Under the pieces are notes generated by a model. That model ran no database searches. It was not told the DNA's origin and was given only the letters and a program-made list of their open reading frames with translations. 42,251 nucleotides of DNA from Erwinia sp. OLFS4 (GTDB taxonomy: Bacteria; Pseudomonadota; Gammaproteobacteria; Enterobacterales; Enterobacteriaceae), in contig NZ_MOMB01000013.1 in NCBI RefSeq assembly GCF_002752165.1, positions 1 to 42,251 on the forward strand, in the 5' to 3' direction. A program made the position numbers and the translations under genes. This document shows positions 15,320 through 24,936 of the stretch, one piece after another. Position 1 is the first letter of the stretch; each line of letters opens with the position of its first letter.

Positions 15320-16771
15320 ATGTCGGCAACAGAAAATCAAAAAAACACCCCCGGCGCCCTGCCGGCGGGTTACCGCTTTAATGAATTTGAAATTCAGGCG
15401 GTGATTGGCGGCGGGGGGTTTGGCATCGTTTACCGCGCCTGGGATCATTTGCTGGAACGCACCATTGCCATCAAAGAGTATCTGCCGGTAACCCTGGCAC
15501 AGCGCCGTGACGATTTGCAGCTGACGCTGCGCGGTGAACGCTATCAGAAAATGTTTGACGCCGGACTGCAAAGCTTTATTCAGGAAGCCCGGCTGCTGGC
15601 GCGCTTTAATCATCCCGGATTGCTGCACGTCCTGCGCTTTTGGGAAGATAATGGCACCGCCTATATGGGTACCTTGTTTTATGAAGGAAAGACGCTGAAA
15701 GACTGGCAGCAAACCAACCCGCAGGCGCTGACTGAACAATGGATCCGTCAGAGGTTGCCGCCGCTGTTTGGCGCTATCAGTACGCTGCATCGCGCCGGCT
15801 ATCTGCATCGCGATATCTCGCTTGATAATATCCTGATACAGCAAAACGGACTGCCATTGCTGCTTGATTTCGGTTCTGCGCGTCGGGAAATCGGCAATCT
15901 GAGTGACAATACCGAAATTATGCTCAAACCTGGCTATGCGCCGATTGAACAATACAGTGAAGACAGTGAAAGCGATCAGGGGCCGTGGAGCGATATCTAT
16001 GCCCTCGGCGCCGTTCTTCACGCCCTGGTATGCGGCAATCCGCCACCGGTGAGCGTGGTGCGCTGTATTGAAGATACTTATCAGCCGCTGGCACAGCGGC
16101 GGCCAGCGGATTACTCATTACCGTTACTGCAAGCCATCGACAGAGCGCTGGCACTGAAGCCTGAAAACCGGCCACAAAGTATTGACGCATTCGCCGCACT
16201 GCTTGAGCTCCCGGTTACCGCGCTGGAAGAGTTAATTCCGCAACTGGCCGGAACCACCAGTATTATGCCGGCACCAGCCGAAGAACCGGCCTTGCCGCGG
16301 CAAAGCGAGCAGGAGATTCCGCCCGTGCTGGTCAACCCGGCAGCGGCGGCGGCAGAAGTCATTACGGCCCGTAGTGGCCGTACGCTTTCACCGCTGCTGC
16401 TCACCCTCAGCGCCATCGCTCTGGCGGCCGTTGCGGCTGTGGTATACGGGCTCAACAGCGGTGATCCACTCACCGCTGACAAAACAACCGCCCAGGCAAC
16501 GCCTGCTTCAGCCTCCACAGACGGCGGACAGCACAGCAATGCAGCCCGACCAGCGGCGGTGGCGCAGGCCCGGGTATATGTCAGACTCAATGGTACTCAG
16601 ACGCTGCTGGTTAACGGTAAACCGGTTACCGTCACGGCGGATGAACACGGTTTTGCCACCCTTAAACTGACTACCGGTGACTATTCATTCGAAACCAAAG
16701 ACGCTGGCGGCACACACCGGCAGCAGCTGCATATCAGTCAGCCTGGCACCTGGCTTATTAATCTGCCCTGA
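15320..16771 (+). CDS. ppkA: Membrane Ser/Thr protein kinase PpkA (T6SS regulator)
   Basis: This 483-residue protein has a eukaryotic-type kinase domain in its first about 300 residues: glycine loop GGGGFGIVYRAWD, catalytic Lys in TIAIKEYLP, HRDISLDNI (HRD loop), LDFGSARRE (DFG) and KPGYAPIEQY (activation segment and P+1). A Pro/Ala-rich linker, one membrane helix (about 355-377, LSPLLLTLSAIALAAVAAVVYG) and a periplasmic PEGA-like tail follow (VYVRLNGTQTLLVNGKPVTV...). All catalytic residues are intact. It matches PpkA, which phosphorylates the FHA protein to start T6SS assembly. The start at 15320 was preferred over in-frame GTG 15311 and ATG 15314 because AGAGAG then sits eight bases upstream. 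It is the last gene of the block and converges on chaC 25 bases later. Confidence 0.9.
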   Translation: MSATENQKNTPGALPAGYRFNEFEIQAVIGGGGFGIVYRAWDHLLERTIAIKEYLPVTLAQRRDDLQLTLRGERYQKMFDAGLQSFIQEARLLARFNHPGLLHVLRFWEDNGTAYMGTLFYEGKTLKDWQQTNPQALTEQWIRQRLPPLFGAISTLHRAGYLHRDISLDNILIQQNGLPLLLDFGSARREIGNLSDNTEIMLKPGYAPIEQYSEDSESDQGPWSDIYALGAVLHALVCGNPPPVSVVRCIEDTYQPLAQRRPADYSLPLLQAIDRALALKPENRPQSIDAFAALLELPVTALEELIPQLAGTTSIMPAPAEEPALPRQSEQEIPPVLVNPAAAAAEVITARSGRTLSPLLLTLSAIALAAVAAVVYGLNSGDPLTADKTTAQATPASASTDGGQHSNAARPAAVAQARVYVRLNGTQTLLVNGKPVTVTADEHGFATLKLTTGDYSFETKDAGGTHRQQLHISQPGTWLINLP

Positions 16772-16796
16772 CACAAATTTATCGCCGCTCATCCTG

Positions 16797-17462
16797 TCAG
16801 CCGGGATGCTGCTGTATATCACGCACCTGCTGCACCAGATCGCGAATGCAGTCATCCTGCATACCGCGCCGCTGCAGCTCCTGCTCAAGATTGAACAGAT
16901 ATTGTGCATTGCTTCCCAGCGGTCCGCTGGCCTGGGCAATCAATGGCGCCACCGTGCGCGGACAGACATCGCTTTCATACAGTGGATGCCGGGGGTCCAT
17001 TACAAAAACCAACGCCGTCACCGTACGGCCATCATCCAGCCTCAGTTCACACCAGGTGGGCAGATAACAGCCGGTGACCATTTCACGTTTCCATAACAGT
17101 TCCAGCTCTTCCTGCTGACGGGCTTGTGGCAGACAAAACGCGAGGCCGTGAGTTTGCCCCCCTTCTCTGAGCGCCAGCATGCGACCGGGCTGTGCGGTGG
17201 TGCCACGGCCAACCGTCAGGCGCAGACAAAATGAACGGTGCCAGCCGTCAAGTGTACCCGGCGCAATTTCATCCGCATCAAACACCGGATTCCACATCAG
17301 GGAGCCATAACCAAAAATCCATATGGCAGCATCATCTGGCCGGCAGGCAAGCGTGGCGGCCAGCGAGGCAGCGCGCTGCTCACTGGTCCAGAGAAGCGAT
17401 GCTTCTACCTCGCCAAAAGCCGTTTTACACTCGGCTTTAAGCAGGAAATCACGCGTTAACAC
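16797..17462 (-). CDS. chaC: Glutathione-specific gamma-glutamylcyclotransferase ChaC
   Basis: This 221-residue cytoplasmic enzyme splits glutathione into 5-oxoproline and Cys-Gly. The substrate loop FGYGSLMWNP is present near residue 50, followed by GWHRSFCLRL, GRGT, PGRMLALREGG and LLWKREMVTGCYLPTW with the catalytic-region Glu. E. coli ChaC is about 231 residues and begins MITRDFL. Here the matching VLTRDFL is initiated by GTG at 17462, with GGAGGT a few bases before it, so the longer upstream ORF start is rejected. It follows chaB on the same strand and probably shares its transcript. The E. coli neighbour ychN is not next to it; the T6SS locus is there instead. Confidence 0.92.
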   Translation of the reverse strand: MLTRDFLLKAECKTAFGEVEASLLWTSEQRAASLAATLACRPDDAAIWIFGYGSLMWNPVFDADEIAPGTLDGWHRSFCLRLTVGRGTTAQPGRMLALREGGQTHGLAFCLPQARQQEELELLWKREMVTGCYLPTWCELRLDDGRTVTALVFVMDPRHPLYESDVCPRTVAPLIAQASGPLGSNAQYLFNLEQELQRRGMQDDCIRDLVQQVRDIQQHPG

Positions 17463-17632
17463 CCATACCTCCAGGACTGTTGCCCTTAACAGATTCAACA
17501 CGCCATACCGTTAGCTGGCAATTTAATATGACAGTATCAAATATACCGTCAGGATAAAATATGTGAACAGGATCAAAATTCGCCCGCTTTAGCGTATCGG
17601 CAGCGGCGGGCAAAACCTCAGTCGCGGGTGAA

Positions 17633-17866
17633 TCATTTTGCTTTTTTATGCCATTTTTCATCGTCACCTTTATGGTATTGCGTCCTGACCGCAGACCAGG
17701 CCACTTTGTGCGCCACCTCTTCGCGCGACGCTTCGCCACGTCGTGCCTCGGGTGATTTATACTGCTGCCAGGCATGATTAAAGGCTTGCTGATAAATCGC
17801 CTGTGCATGCTCAGGCAGCACCTTACGTACGCTGTCAGGCAGTTCAGCACGTGATGAATATGGCAT
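17633..17866 (-). CDS. chaB: ChaB family protein
   Basis: This 77-residue protein is nearly the same length and pattern as E. coli ChaB: PYSSRAELPDSVRKVLPEHAQAIYQQAFNHAW, EVAHKVAWSAVRTQYHKGDD. ChaB was named as a regulator of the ChaA antiporter on the basis of its position. Its molecular role is not established. The helical, soluble domain has no membrane segment. It lies upstream of chaC on the minus strand and is divergent from chaA, as in E. coli. Confidence 0.92.
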   Translation of the reverse strand: MPYSSRAELPDSVRKVLPEHAQAIYQQAFNHAWQQYKSPEARRGEASREEVAHKVAWSAVRTQYHKGDDEKWHKKAK

Positions 17867-18052
17867 AAGCGTCTCCCGTCAGGTTTTACCCGCTGTCTGT
17901 TTGCTTCATTGAACCGTCATTTATTGTTAAAATGACCGTTAAATTTGAAATGATGCATTAAACCAGCTTAATCGCTGTTTTTCATTTCAGCAAATTGCCA
18001 TTAGCACCAGCAATAACAAAATAACCAAACAATATTGATAAGTGAAAAATCA
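17867..18052. other. Intergenic region between divergent chaB and chaA
   Basis: AT-rich non-coding DNA with the chaB promoter expected on the minus strand. It contains the run CCGTCATTTATTGTTAAAAT and a poly-A/T stretch but no repeat or RNA gene that can be supported. The chaA promoter and leader follow at 18053. Confidence 0.4.
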
Positions 18053-18080
18053 TTGTCACAACCGCAAAACATAATAAAAT
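18053..18080 (+). promoter_or_regulatory. chaA: Candidate sigma-70 promoter of chaA
   Basis: TTGTCA (18053-18058) and TAAAAT (18075-18080) are separated by 16 bases. A start near 18087 would leave a leader of about 120 bases before chaA, containing the hairpin at 18116. Confidence 0.5.
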
Positions 18081-18115
18081 AAATGAATGTTTTTGTGTAA
18101 ACCCCTACAATTATC

Positions 18116-18152
18116 GTGTTAAAAGCCAGATGCGGCTTAACACCCATTTTTT
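18116..18152 (+). terminator. Terminator-like hairpin in the chaA leader (possible attenuator)
   Basis: GTGTTAA...GCC pairs with GGC...TTAACAC (10 bp, two unpaired A on the left arm, six-base loop). CCA and six T residues follow. No plus-strand gene lies upstream, so it does not end another gene. It sits in the presumed untranslated leader about 55 bases before the chaA start. Confidence 0.6.
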
Positions 18153-18206
18153 ACCATTCAGACAGATCGCTTCAGCGTCAGCGCCAACGCGATAAGGAGT
18201 CCCATT

Positions 18207-19304
18207 ATGCCTGGCCTTGAGGGTGTAAAAACCCGTCATACCGAATACAGCCTGGTGCTGCCCGTTGCGGCACTACTGGTACTCTGGCAGTGGGGGGCAA
18301 CGCAATCCTTACTGGCGGTGATTGGGATTAATTTACTGGCCCTGATCGCTATCCTGAGCAGCGCTTTTAGCGTAGTACGCCATGCCGATGTACTGGCCCA
18401 CCGTCTGGGGGAACCCTATGGCTCACTTATTCTCAGCCTGTCGGTGGTGATTCTGGAGGTCAGCCTGATTTCCGCCCTGATGGCAACCGGTGATGCCGCC
18501 CCCGCCCTGATGCGTGATACGCTGTTTTCAATCATTATGATCGTCACCTGTGGTCTGGTAGGTTTCGCGTTGCTGCTCGGCGGACGCAAGTTTGCTACGC
18601 AGTACGTCAATCTCGGCGGGATTAAACAGTATCTGATTGCTATTTTCCCGCTGTCGATCATTGTGCTGGTCTTTCCGATGGCCATGCCAGGCGGTAATTT
18701 TACACATGGTCAGGCACTGCTGGTGGCCGCCATTTCCGCCGCAATGTACGGCGTATTTCTGCTTATTCAGACCAAAACCCATCAGAGTCTGTTTGTCTAT
18801 GAGCATGAAGATGAAGACGACGATGGCGATCCGCATCATGGAAAGCCATCCGCCCACAGCTCGTTATGGCATACCCTGTGGTTACTCGTTCATCTGATTG
18901 CGGTTATCAGCGTCACCAAAATGAATGCCAGCCCGCTGGAACATTTGCTGTCGGCCCTGAACGCACCGGAACAATTTACCGGTTTTCTGGTGGCATTGTT
19001 AATTCTGTCACCAGAAGGACTTGGTGCCATTAAAGCAGTACTGGTTAATCAGACGCAGCGGGCAATGAATCTGTTCTTTGGTTCCGTGCTGGCGACGATC
19101 TCACTGACGGTACCGGCGGTGACGCTGATTGCCACTCTGACCGGCCATCAGCTGATCTTCGCCCTCGACGCGCCGCAGATGGTGGTGATGCTGGCCGCGC
19201 TGGTACTGTGCCAAATTTCGTTCTCGACCGGACGTACCAATGTCCTTAACGGCGCGGCCCATCTGGCGCTGTTTGTCGCCTATCTGATGACCATTCTGCT
19301 GTAA
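18207..19304 (+). CDS. chaA: Ca2+(Na+,K+)/H+ antiporter ChaA
   Basis: This 365-residue inner-membrane protein of the CaCA superfamily has about 11 hydrophobic segments in two halves. Each half has its alpha-repeat: GEPYGSLILSLSVVILEVSLI near residue 70 and LILSPEGLGAIKAVLVNQTQRAMN near 265, with the acidic ion-binding Glu in VILEV and SPEG. Between the halves is a charged cytoplasmic loop (EHEDEDDDGDPHHG, about 197-210), a typical place for Ca2+ or pH sensing. ChaA exports Ca2+, Na+ and K+ in exchange for protons at alkaline pH. The SD AAGGAG lies eight bases before ATG. It shares a bidirectional terminator with kdsA. Confidence 0.93.
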   Translation: MPGLEGVKTRHTEYSLVLPVAALLVLWQWGATQSLLAVIGINLLALIAILSSAFSVVRHADVLAHRLGEPYGSLILSLSVVILEVSLISALMATGDAAPALMRDTLFSIIMIVTCGLVGFALLLGGRKFATQYVNLGGIKQYLIAIFPLSIIVLVFPMAMPGGNFTHGQALLVAAISAAMYGVFLLIQTKTHQSLFVYEHEDEDDDGDPHHGKPSAHSSLWHTLWLLVHLIAVISVTKMNASPLEHLLSALNAPEQFTGFLVALLILSPEGLGAIKAVLVNQTQRAMNLFFGSVLATISLTVPAVTLIATLTGHQLIFALDAPQMVVMLAALVLCQISFSTGRTNVLNGAAHLALFVAYLMTILL

Positions 19305-19318
19305 CCCTGAAACGATTG

Positions 19319-19352
19319 AAAAAAAGCGCCGCTCACAGGCGGCGCTTTTTTA
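19319..19352. terminator. Bidirectional Rho-independent terminator, chaA / kdsA
   Basis: GCGCCGC and GCGGCGC form a seven-base GC stem with a six-base loop. It is flanked by seven A on the left and six or more T on the right, so each strand has a T-run after the stem. It sits between convergent chaA and kdsA. Confidence 0.93.
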
Positions 19353-19371
19353 TTATCCCGTGCCAGCTGGA

Positions 19372-20235
<864 letters not shown>

Positions 20236-20239
20236 TTAT

Positions 20240-21049
20240 TTAATGAAGGGTAATCTGCTTATGTTCTATTGCGTTTATCTGTACTTTGATCAGTTCACTG
20301 ATAGGGTCTTCAGGGCACTGCTCAACAAAATAGGTCAAATCGGTCAGAGCAATATGCTCACACTCCAGCTGGGCGAAAATTAGCCCGCGGTCACGAATTT
20401 CGTAGGGATCTTCCGGGTCCATCTGCACCAGCACCTGGCTGGTTTGCAGCGCCAGCTCCATCTGTTTTTCTTCCATCAACGCTGACTTTAGCGTATCAAG
20501 CATTTTGCGGATAACGCTGACCGGCTCGGCTTCTTCCAGATCGTCTTCAAACAGTTCCTCCACCGGGCCGATATTGCCCTTTAACCACACTTCAAGGGTG
20601 TGCTCGTCGAGGGTCTCACCATCAAAAGGGTTAATCAGCCACATTTCGCCATCCAGCCAGTCGGCACGCAGAATTAACTGCGTCGGAAAAATCACCGGCA
20701 TCAGCGGCAGCTTAAGCGCCTGGGCAATATGCAAAAGGACAATTCCCAGCGACACGGCGGTTCCCTGACGGGTATGCAGTACGTTATCCAGCCACAATAC
20801 ATCAGATAAACGGTAGACGCCGCTGGCTCCACCAAATTGCCAGCGCTGGTAAAACAGTTCCAGCAACTGGCTGACCTGCATATCCTGGTCCAGCGCCGCC
20901 GGGATAGCCGCACGAGCTTCATCAACCAGCGCGTTAAGCTGAGCACGCACCCGATCGGCAGGAAAATCTTTGCGGATCGCCTGTAAAGCGACAATTACCG
21001 CCTCACTCAGAGGCGCGGCGTGAAAATCAAATTCTGTAAGAGAGGTCAT
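20240..21049 (-). CDS. sirB1: SirB1/YchA family tetratricopeptide-like protein
   Basis: This 269-residue protein has the same length as E. coli YchA. The N-terminal part is a transglutaminase-like fold (LDNVLHTRQGTAVSLGIVLLHIAQALKLPLMPVIFPTQLILRA, INPFDGETL). The C-terminal part is helical and TPR-like (LALQTSQVLVQMDPEDPYEIRDRGLIFAQLECEHIAL). The biochemical role is unknown. In Salmonella sirB was linked to virulence gene regulation. Its position between sirB2 and kdsA is conserved across enterobacteria. Soluble, with no signal peptide. Confidence 0.9.
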   Translation of the reverse strand: MTSLTEFDFHAAPLSEAVIVALQAIRKDFPADRVRAQLNALVDEARAAIPAALDQDMQVSQLLELFYQRWQFGGASGVYRLSDVLWLDNVLHTRQGTAVSLGIVLLHIAQALKLPLMPVIFPTQLILRADWLDGEMWLINPFDGETLDEHTLEVWLKGNIGPVEELFEDDLEEAEPVSVIRKMLDTLKSALMEEKQMELALQTSQVLVQMDPEDPYEIRDRGLIFAQLECEHIALTDLTYFVEQCPEDPISELIKVQINAIEHKQITLH

Positions 21050-21052
21050 TAT

Positions 21053-21442
21053 TTACCCCAGTAAAAGACTTTTAGTGATGGCCAGACGGATGACCAGAGC
21101 CACCACCGCCAGCGCGAGAACCAGGGCCGCCAGACGCACCTTCTGCGATCGGGGACGGCGTCCTAACGCTATCGAACCTGCTGCAATGTAAATGATAACG
21201 CCAATTAGCTTCTCCGTCAGCCAGCTATCCTGGGTCAGCAATACCCCAGCATGCATAAAAACCACCAGGGTGAGACCTGACAGCAGCATCAGCGTGTCAT
21301 TAAGGTGAGGTACTATCCTCACCCAGCACTGTTGTAACCGGCCTGGTGAAAAGTTAAGCCAAAAAAAACGCAGTATAAACAAACTGATACTAACTATCAC
21401 TGTGGCAATATGAAAATTTCTTACTAAAAAATACCCGTTCAT
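21053..21442 (-). CDS. sirB2: SirB2 family integral membrane protein (YchQ)
   Basis: This 129-residue protein has four hydrophobic helices (about 8-27, 45-66, 76-93, 103-122) and the family pattern RNFHIATVIVSISLFILRFFW...RIVPHLNDTLMLLSG. Two histidines (His11 and His46) and the Asn-Asp after the second are the conserved polar residues in the membrane. The function is not known. Its start overlaps the prmC stop by four bases, and sirB1 begins three bases after it, so all three are translated from one message. Confidence 0.88.
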   Translation of the reverse strand: MNGYFLVRNFHIATVIVSISLFILRFFWLNFSPGRLQQCWVRIVPHLNDTLMLLSGLTLVVFMHAGVLLTQDSWLTEKLIGVIIYIAAGSIALGRRPRSQKVRLAALVLALAVVALVIRLAITKSLLLG

Positions 21443-22284
21443 GCTGTTATTCCTGCCGCTCGCTGACCGGACGTGACGCGATCATTACCGCCATAGTCCC
21501 GGCGGGTTTCAACATTGACAAAACCCGCATCCCTCAAAATCTGGCGCACGTGGTCTGCCTGCTGCCAGCCATGCTCCAGCAGCAGCCAGCCTTGCTGATG
21601 TAAATGACCGGCAGCATGCAGCACGATATGGCGAATGTCAGCCAACCCCTGTTCGCCAGCAACCAGCGCGCTGAGCGGCTCGAAACGAACATCACCCCGA
21701 CGCAGATGGCTATCTGCCGCATCAATATAGGGCGGATTACTGACAATCAGGTCAAAATGCTGATCCTGCAGGGCAGAATACCAGTCACTGCACAGAAAGC
21801 GGGCATTAGCGATCGCCAGATTTTCTCTGTTTAACTGCGCCAGCTGTACCGCCTCAGTGATGCGATCAACCCCGGTGATCTGCCAGCCTGGGCGTTCGCA
21901 GGCCAGGGCCAGAGCAATTGCCCCGCTACCGCTGCCTAAATCCAGCGCCTGTCCTTGCGCTGTTACCATTTTTTCCAGCGCACATTCAACCAGCACTTCG
22001 CTATCCGGTCGCGGGATCAGCGTATGCGGAGAAACCTGCAAAGTCAGCGACCAGAACTCACGCTCTCCGGTCAGATAAGCCACCGGCTCCCCCTTTTCAC
22101 GCCGCGCCATCAGGTGTTCCAGCCTGGAGAGCTGCCCCCCGGTCAGCACAGTCTCATCAAAGGCACGCAGCCAGCTGCGATTTTTGCCGGTGACAAATGC
22201 CAGCAGAATTTCGGCATCTGCACGCGGACTGTCACTGTGCTTCAGCTGGGTCATGGCCGCCGGCAGCCAGTCGCGAATCTGCAT
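21439..22284 (-). CDS. prmC: Release factor glutamine methyltransferase PrmC
   Basis: This 281-residue enzyme methylates the Gln of the GGQ motif in RF1 and RF2 using S-adenosylmethionine. It has the helical N-terminal domain with PVAYLTGEREFWSL and TLIPRPDSEVLVE, the SAM-binding LDLGSGSGAIALALA (115-129) and the NPPY catalytic motif (183-186) that contacts the Gln. The start codon overlaps the prfA stop (TAATG), coupling the enzyme to its substrate RF1. Confidence 0.96.
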   Translation of the reverse strand: MQIRDWLPAAMTQLKHSDSPRADAEILLAFVTGKNRSWLRAFDETVLTGGQLSRLEHLMARREKGEPVAYLTGEREFWSLTLQVSPHTLIPRPDSEVLVECALEKMVTAQGQALDLGSGSGAIALALACERPGWQITGVDRITEAVQLAQLNRENLAIANARFLCSDWYSALQDQHFDLIVSNPPYIDAADSHLRRGDVRFEPLSALVAGEQGLADIRHIVLHAAGHLHQQGWLLLEHGWQQADHVRQILRDAGFVNVETRRDYGGNDRVTSGQRAAGITA

Positions 22285-23366
22285 TAATCCTGCCCGGCCA
22301 GCGCCGCCAGCTGGTCTGCCTGATATTCATGCACAATGGGTTCAATCAGCATATCGAGCTTGCCTTCCATCACTTCATCCAGCCGGTAAAGCGTCAGGTT
22401 AATCCGGTGATCGGTCACCCTTCCCTGTGGGAAGTTATAGGTCCGGTTGCGATCGGAACGATCGCCACTCCCCAGCAGGTTGCGGCGGGTTGACGCTTCC
22501 TCCTGCTGGCGTTTTGCCGTTTCGGCGGCATGAATACGGGCACCGAGTACCGCCAGTGCTTTAGCTTTATTTTTATGCTGCGAACGCTCGTCCTGGCACT
22601 CCACAACAATCCCTGTTGGCAGGTGGGTGATACGAATGGCGGAATCGGTGGTATTAACGTGCTGACCGCCGGCACCGGAGGAGCGGAAAGTGTCGATTTT
22701 CAGATCGGACGGATTAATATCGGGCATTTCTGCTTCCGGCAGCTCCGGCATCACCGCCACGGTACAGGCTGAGGTATGAATACGACCCTGTGATTCGGTT
22801 TCTGGCACGCGCTGAACCCGGTGTCCGCCTGACTCAAACTTCAGTCGTCCATAAGCGCCTTCGCCGGCAAAGCGCGCAATCACTTCTTTGTAACCACCGT
22901 GTTCACCTTCATTTGCGCTTAAAATTTCTACCTGCCAGCGGCGGCTTTCAGCATAGCGGCTGTACATCCGAAACAGGTCACCGGCAAAAATCGCGGCTTC
23001 ATCGCCCCCGGTCCCGGCGCGCACTTCAACAAAGCAGCTGCGTTCGTCATCGGGATCTTTGGGCAACAACAGTACCTGCAGCTGCTGTTCCATTTGTTCA
23101 CTTTGCTCACGCAGACTTTTCAGCTCTTCCTGCGCAATGTCTCGCATTTCTGCATCGTCAAGCATCAGCCGGGCGCCGTCCAGCTCTTGCTGTAGCTGTT
23201 GCCAGTGGCGAAAACAGCGGCTGACGTCGGTAAGCTGGGCATACTCACGCGATAACGCCCGGAAACGCGCCTGATCGGCAATCACGCCGGCATCACCCAG
23301 CATGACCTCCACTTCTTCGTAGCGTTCCTGTAACGCTTCCAGTTTAGCGACAATAGAGGGTTTCAT
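22284..23366 (-). CDS. prfA: Peptide chain release factor 1
   Basis: This 360-residue protein, exactly E. coli RF1 length when started at [12 protein letters not shown] (23366), terminates translation at UAA and UAG. The GGQ motif is at 233-235 ([10 protein letters not shown]). The stop-codon-reading tripeptide PxT at 188-190 is Pro-Glu-Thr, while E. coli has Pro-Ala-Thr; the middle residue is the variable one in the family. The longer upstream ORF was not used because its extra 28 residues are not conserved. It is followed directly by prmC. Confidence 0.97.
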   Translation of the reverse strand: MKPSIVAKLEALQERYEEVEVMLGDAGVIADQARFRALSREYAQLTDVSRCFRHWQQLQQELDGARLMLDDAEMRDIAQEELKSLREQSEQMEQQLQVLLLPKDPDDERSCFVEVRAGTGGDEAAIFAGDLFRMYSRYAESRRWQVEILSANEGEHGGYKEVIARFAGEGAYGRLKFESGGHRVQRVPETESQGRIHTSACTVAVMPELPEAEMPDINPSDLKIDTFRSSGAGGQHVNTTDSAIRITHLPTGIVVECQDERSQHKNKAKALAVLGARIHAAETAKRQQEEASTRRNLLGSGDRSDRNRTYNFPQGRVTDHRINLTLYRLDEVMEGKLDMLIEPIVHEYQADQLAALAGQD

Positions 23367-23452
23367 CGTTGTAATTTTAACCTTGTCAGAAAAGATGAGA
23401 GAACGTAAAACGGAATGGACTCCGTCGCAGACTGCGCTGCGACGGAGCATAG

Positions 23453-24709
23453 CTAATCGAGGTTGAGGCTGTTACGCAGCAGATTCAGGCGCTCTGAATC
23501 ACCATCACGCGCGGCCTGTTGCAGCGCTTTGGTCGGCGCGTGGATCAGGCGGTTAGTCAGCTTATGTGCCAGTTCGTTGAGCACAATTTGTGGGTCAACG
23601 CCCTGGCTCAGTGCCGCCAGCGCTTTACTTTCCAGCTGCTGGCGGATCAGATCGGCCGATGCGCGGTATTCGCGGATTGTTTCAACCGCGCTCTGCGCCC
23701 GCAGCCAGCACATAAATTCGCTGCTTTCCTGCAGAACAATGTCTTCCGCCTCACGCGCCGCCGCCTGACGTTGAGCCATATTTTTATCAATAATCACCTG
23801 CAGGTCATCGATACTGTACAGGTATGCATTGGCCAGTTTCCCCACTTCTGGCTCGATATCGCGCGGTACGGCAATATCCACCAGCAGCATGGGTTTATTA
23901 CGGCGTTGTCTTAGCGCCCGTTCCACCATCCCTTTGCCAATAATCGGCAGCGGGCTGGCGGTTGAACTGATAATAATGTCCGCTTGCGCCAGCTGTGTAT
24001 CGATATCGGCAATTGCGATCACTTGCGCGCCGACTTCATCTGCCAGCAGCTGCGCGCGTTCGCGGGTACGATTAGCAATCATCAGCTTGTGAACCCGGTG
24101 TTCACGCAGGTGGCGGGCTACCAGTTCAATAGTTTCCCCGGCACCGACAAGCAGCACGTTAACCGTGGTGAGCGATTCAAAAATCTGCCGCGCCAGCGAG
24201 CAGGCGGCAAAGGCCACAGAAACCGCGCTGGCGCCGATATCGGTTTCAGTACGCACCCGCTTAGCCACCGAGAAGGTTTTCTGAAACAGACGTTCCAGCT
24301 CACTGGAATTGCTGTGTCCGCGCGCCGAATCGGCATAGGCTTTTTTCACCTGCCCCAGAATTTGCGGTTCCCCCAGGACCAGGGAATCCAGTCCACTGGC
24401 CACGCGCATCAGATGGCTTACCGCTTCGTTTTCCTGATGCCAGTACAGGCTGTGGCGCACATCGGCTTCGTCAATACCATGATAATGACACAGCCAGTTC
24501 ACCAGCCGTTCGCGCAGGTCATCCTGCTGCTCAACGCTCAGATAGAGTTCGGTCCGGTTGCAGGTCGACAGCACCACGCCACCTTGCACCATCGGCTGTG
24601 CCAGCAGACTTTCCAGCGCATGGTCAAGAATGTCAGGCGCAAACGCGACGCGTTCGCGTAACGCAACGGGTGCCGTTTTATGATTGATACCGAGTGCCAG
24701 CAGCGTCAT
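23453..24709 (-). CDS. hemA: Glutamyl-tRNA reductase
   Basis: This 418-residue enzyme, identical in length to E. coli HemA, reduces glutamyl-tRNA to glutamate-1-semialdehyde with NADPH, the first step of tetrapyrrole synthesis. It opens [21 protein letters not shown]. The catalytic Cys50 lies in [10 protein letters not shown], the NADPH domain has [17 protein letters not shown] near 185, and a C-terminal dimerisation helix ends the protein. An upstream in-frame extension of 35 residues is not conserved and was dropped. It heads the hemA-prfA-prmC-sirB2-sirB1-kdsA operon and is divergent from lolB. The N-terminal MTLLALG with Leu-Leu is where E. coli HemA is targeted for haem-dependent proteolysis. 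Confidence 0.97.
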   Translation of the reverse strand: MTLLALGINHKTAPVALRERVAFAPDILDHALESLLAQPMVQGGVVLSTCNRTELYLSVEQQDDLRERLVNWLCHYHGIDEADVRHSLYWHQENEAVSHLMRVASGLDSLVLGEPQILGQVKKAYADSARGHSNSSELERLFQKTFSVAKRVRTETDIGASAVSVAFAACSLARQIFESLTTVNVLLVGAGETIELVARHLREHRVHKLMIANRTRERAQLLADEVGAQVIAIADIDTQLAQADIIISSTASPLPIIGKGMVERALRQRRNKPMLLVDIAVPRDIEPEVGKLANAYLYSIDDLQVIIDKNMAQRQAAAREAEDIVLQESSEFMCWLRAQSAVETIREYRASADLIRQQLESKALAALSQGVDPQIVLNELAHKLTNRLIHAPTKALQQAARDGDSERLNLLRNSLNLD

Positions 24710-24936
24710 GATGAATTTGGTCTGAGTGGTCCCACAGTCGATAGGGGTATAGAGCAGCATTCTACAAGATGCCGCCTGGCAAGGAAAGGGACACAAGAGG
24801 CAGTTGCGGCACAAAAAGCCTGCTTCTGCACAAAACAGCGCAATTTCGTCATTGACGAGGGCGCGCTGGCTGGTTAGCGTGAGCGGTCAGCTTTGGCTAC
24901 AATGCCAGTGATGCGTCAGAGGAGATGACCCCCGAT

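Noticed and set aside
18087..18206. yybP-ykoY manganese riboswitch in the chaA leader
   Set aside because: The conserved loop sequences of that family are not present; only a terminator-like stem is.
22797..22805. PET instead of PAT in the RF1 stop-codon-reading motif as a sign of altered code
   Set aside because: The middle position of the PxT motif varies naturally among RF1 proteins, and Pro and Thr are kept. UAA, UAG and UGA all end genes normally in this window.
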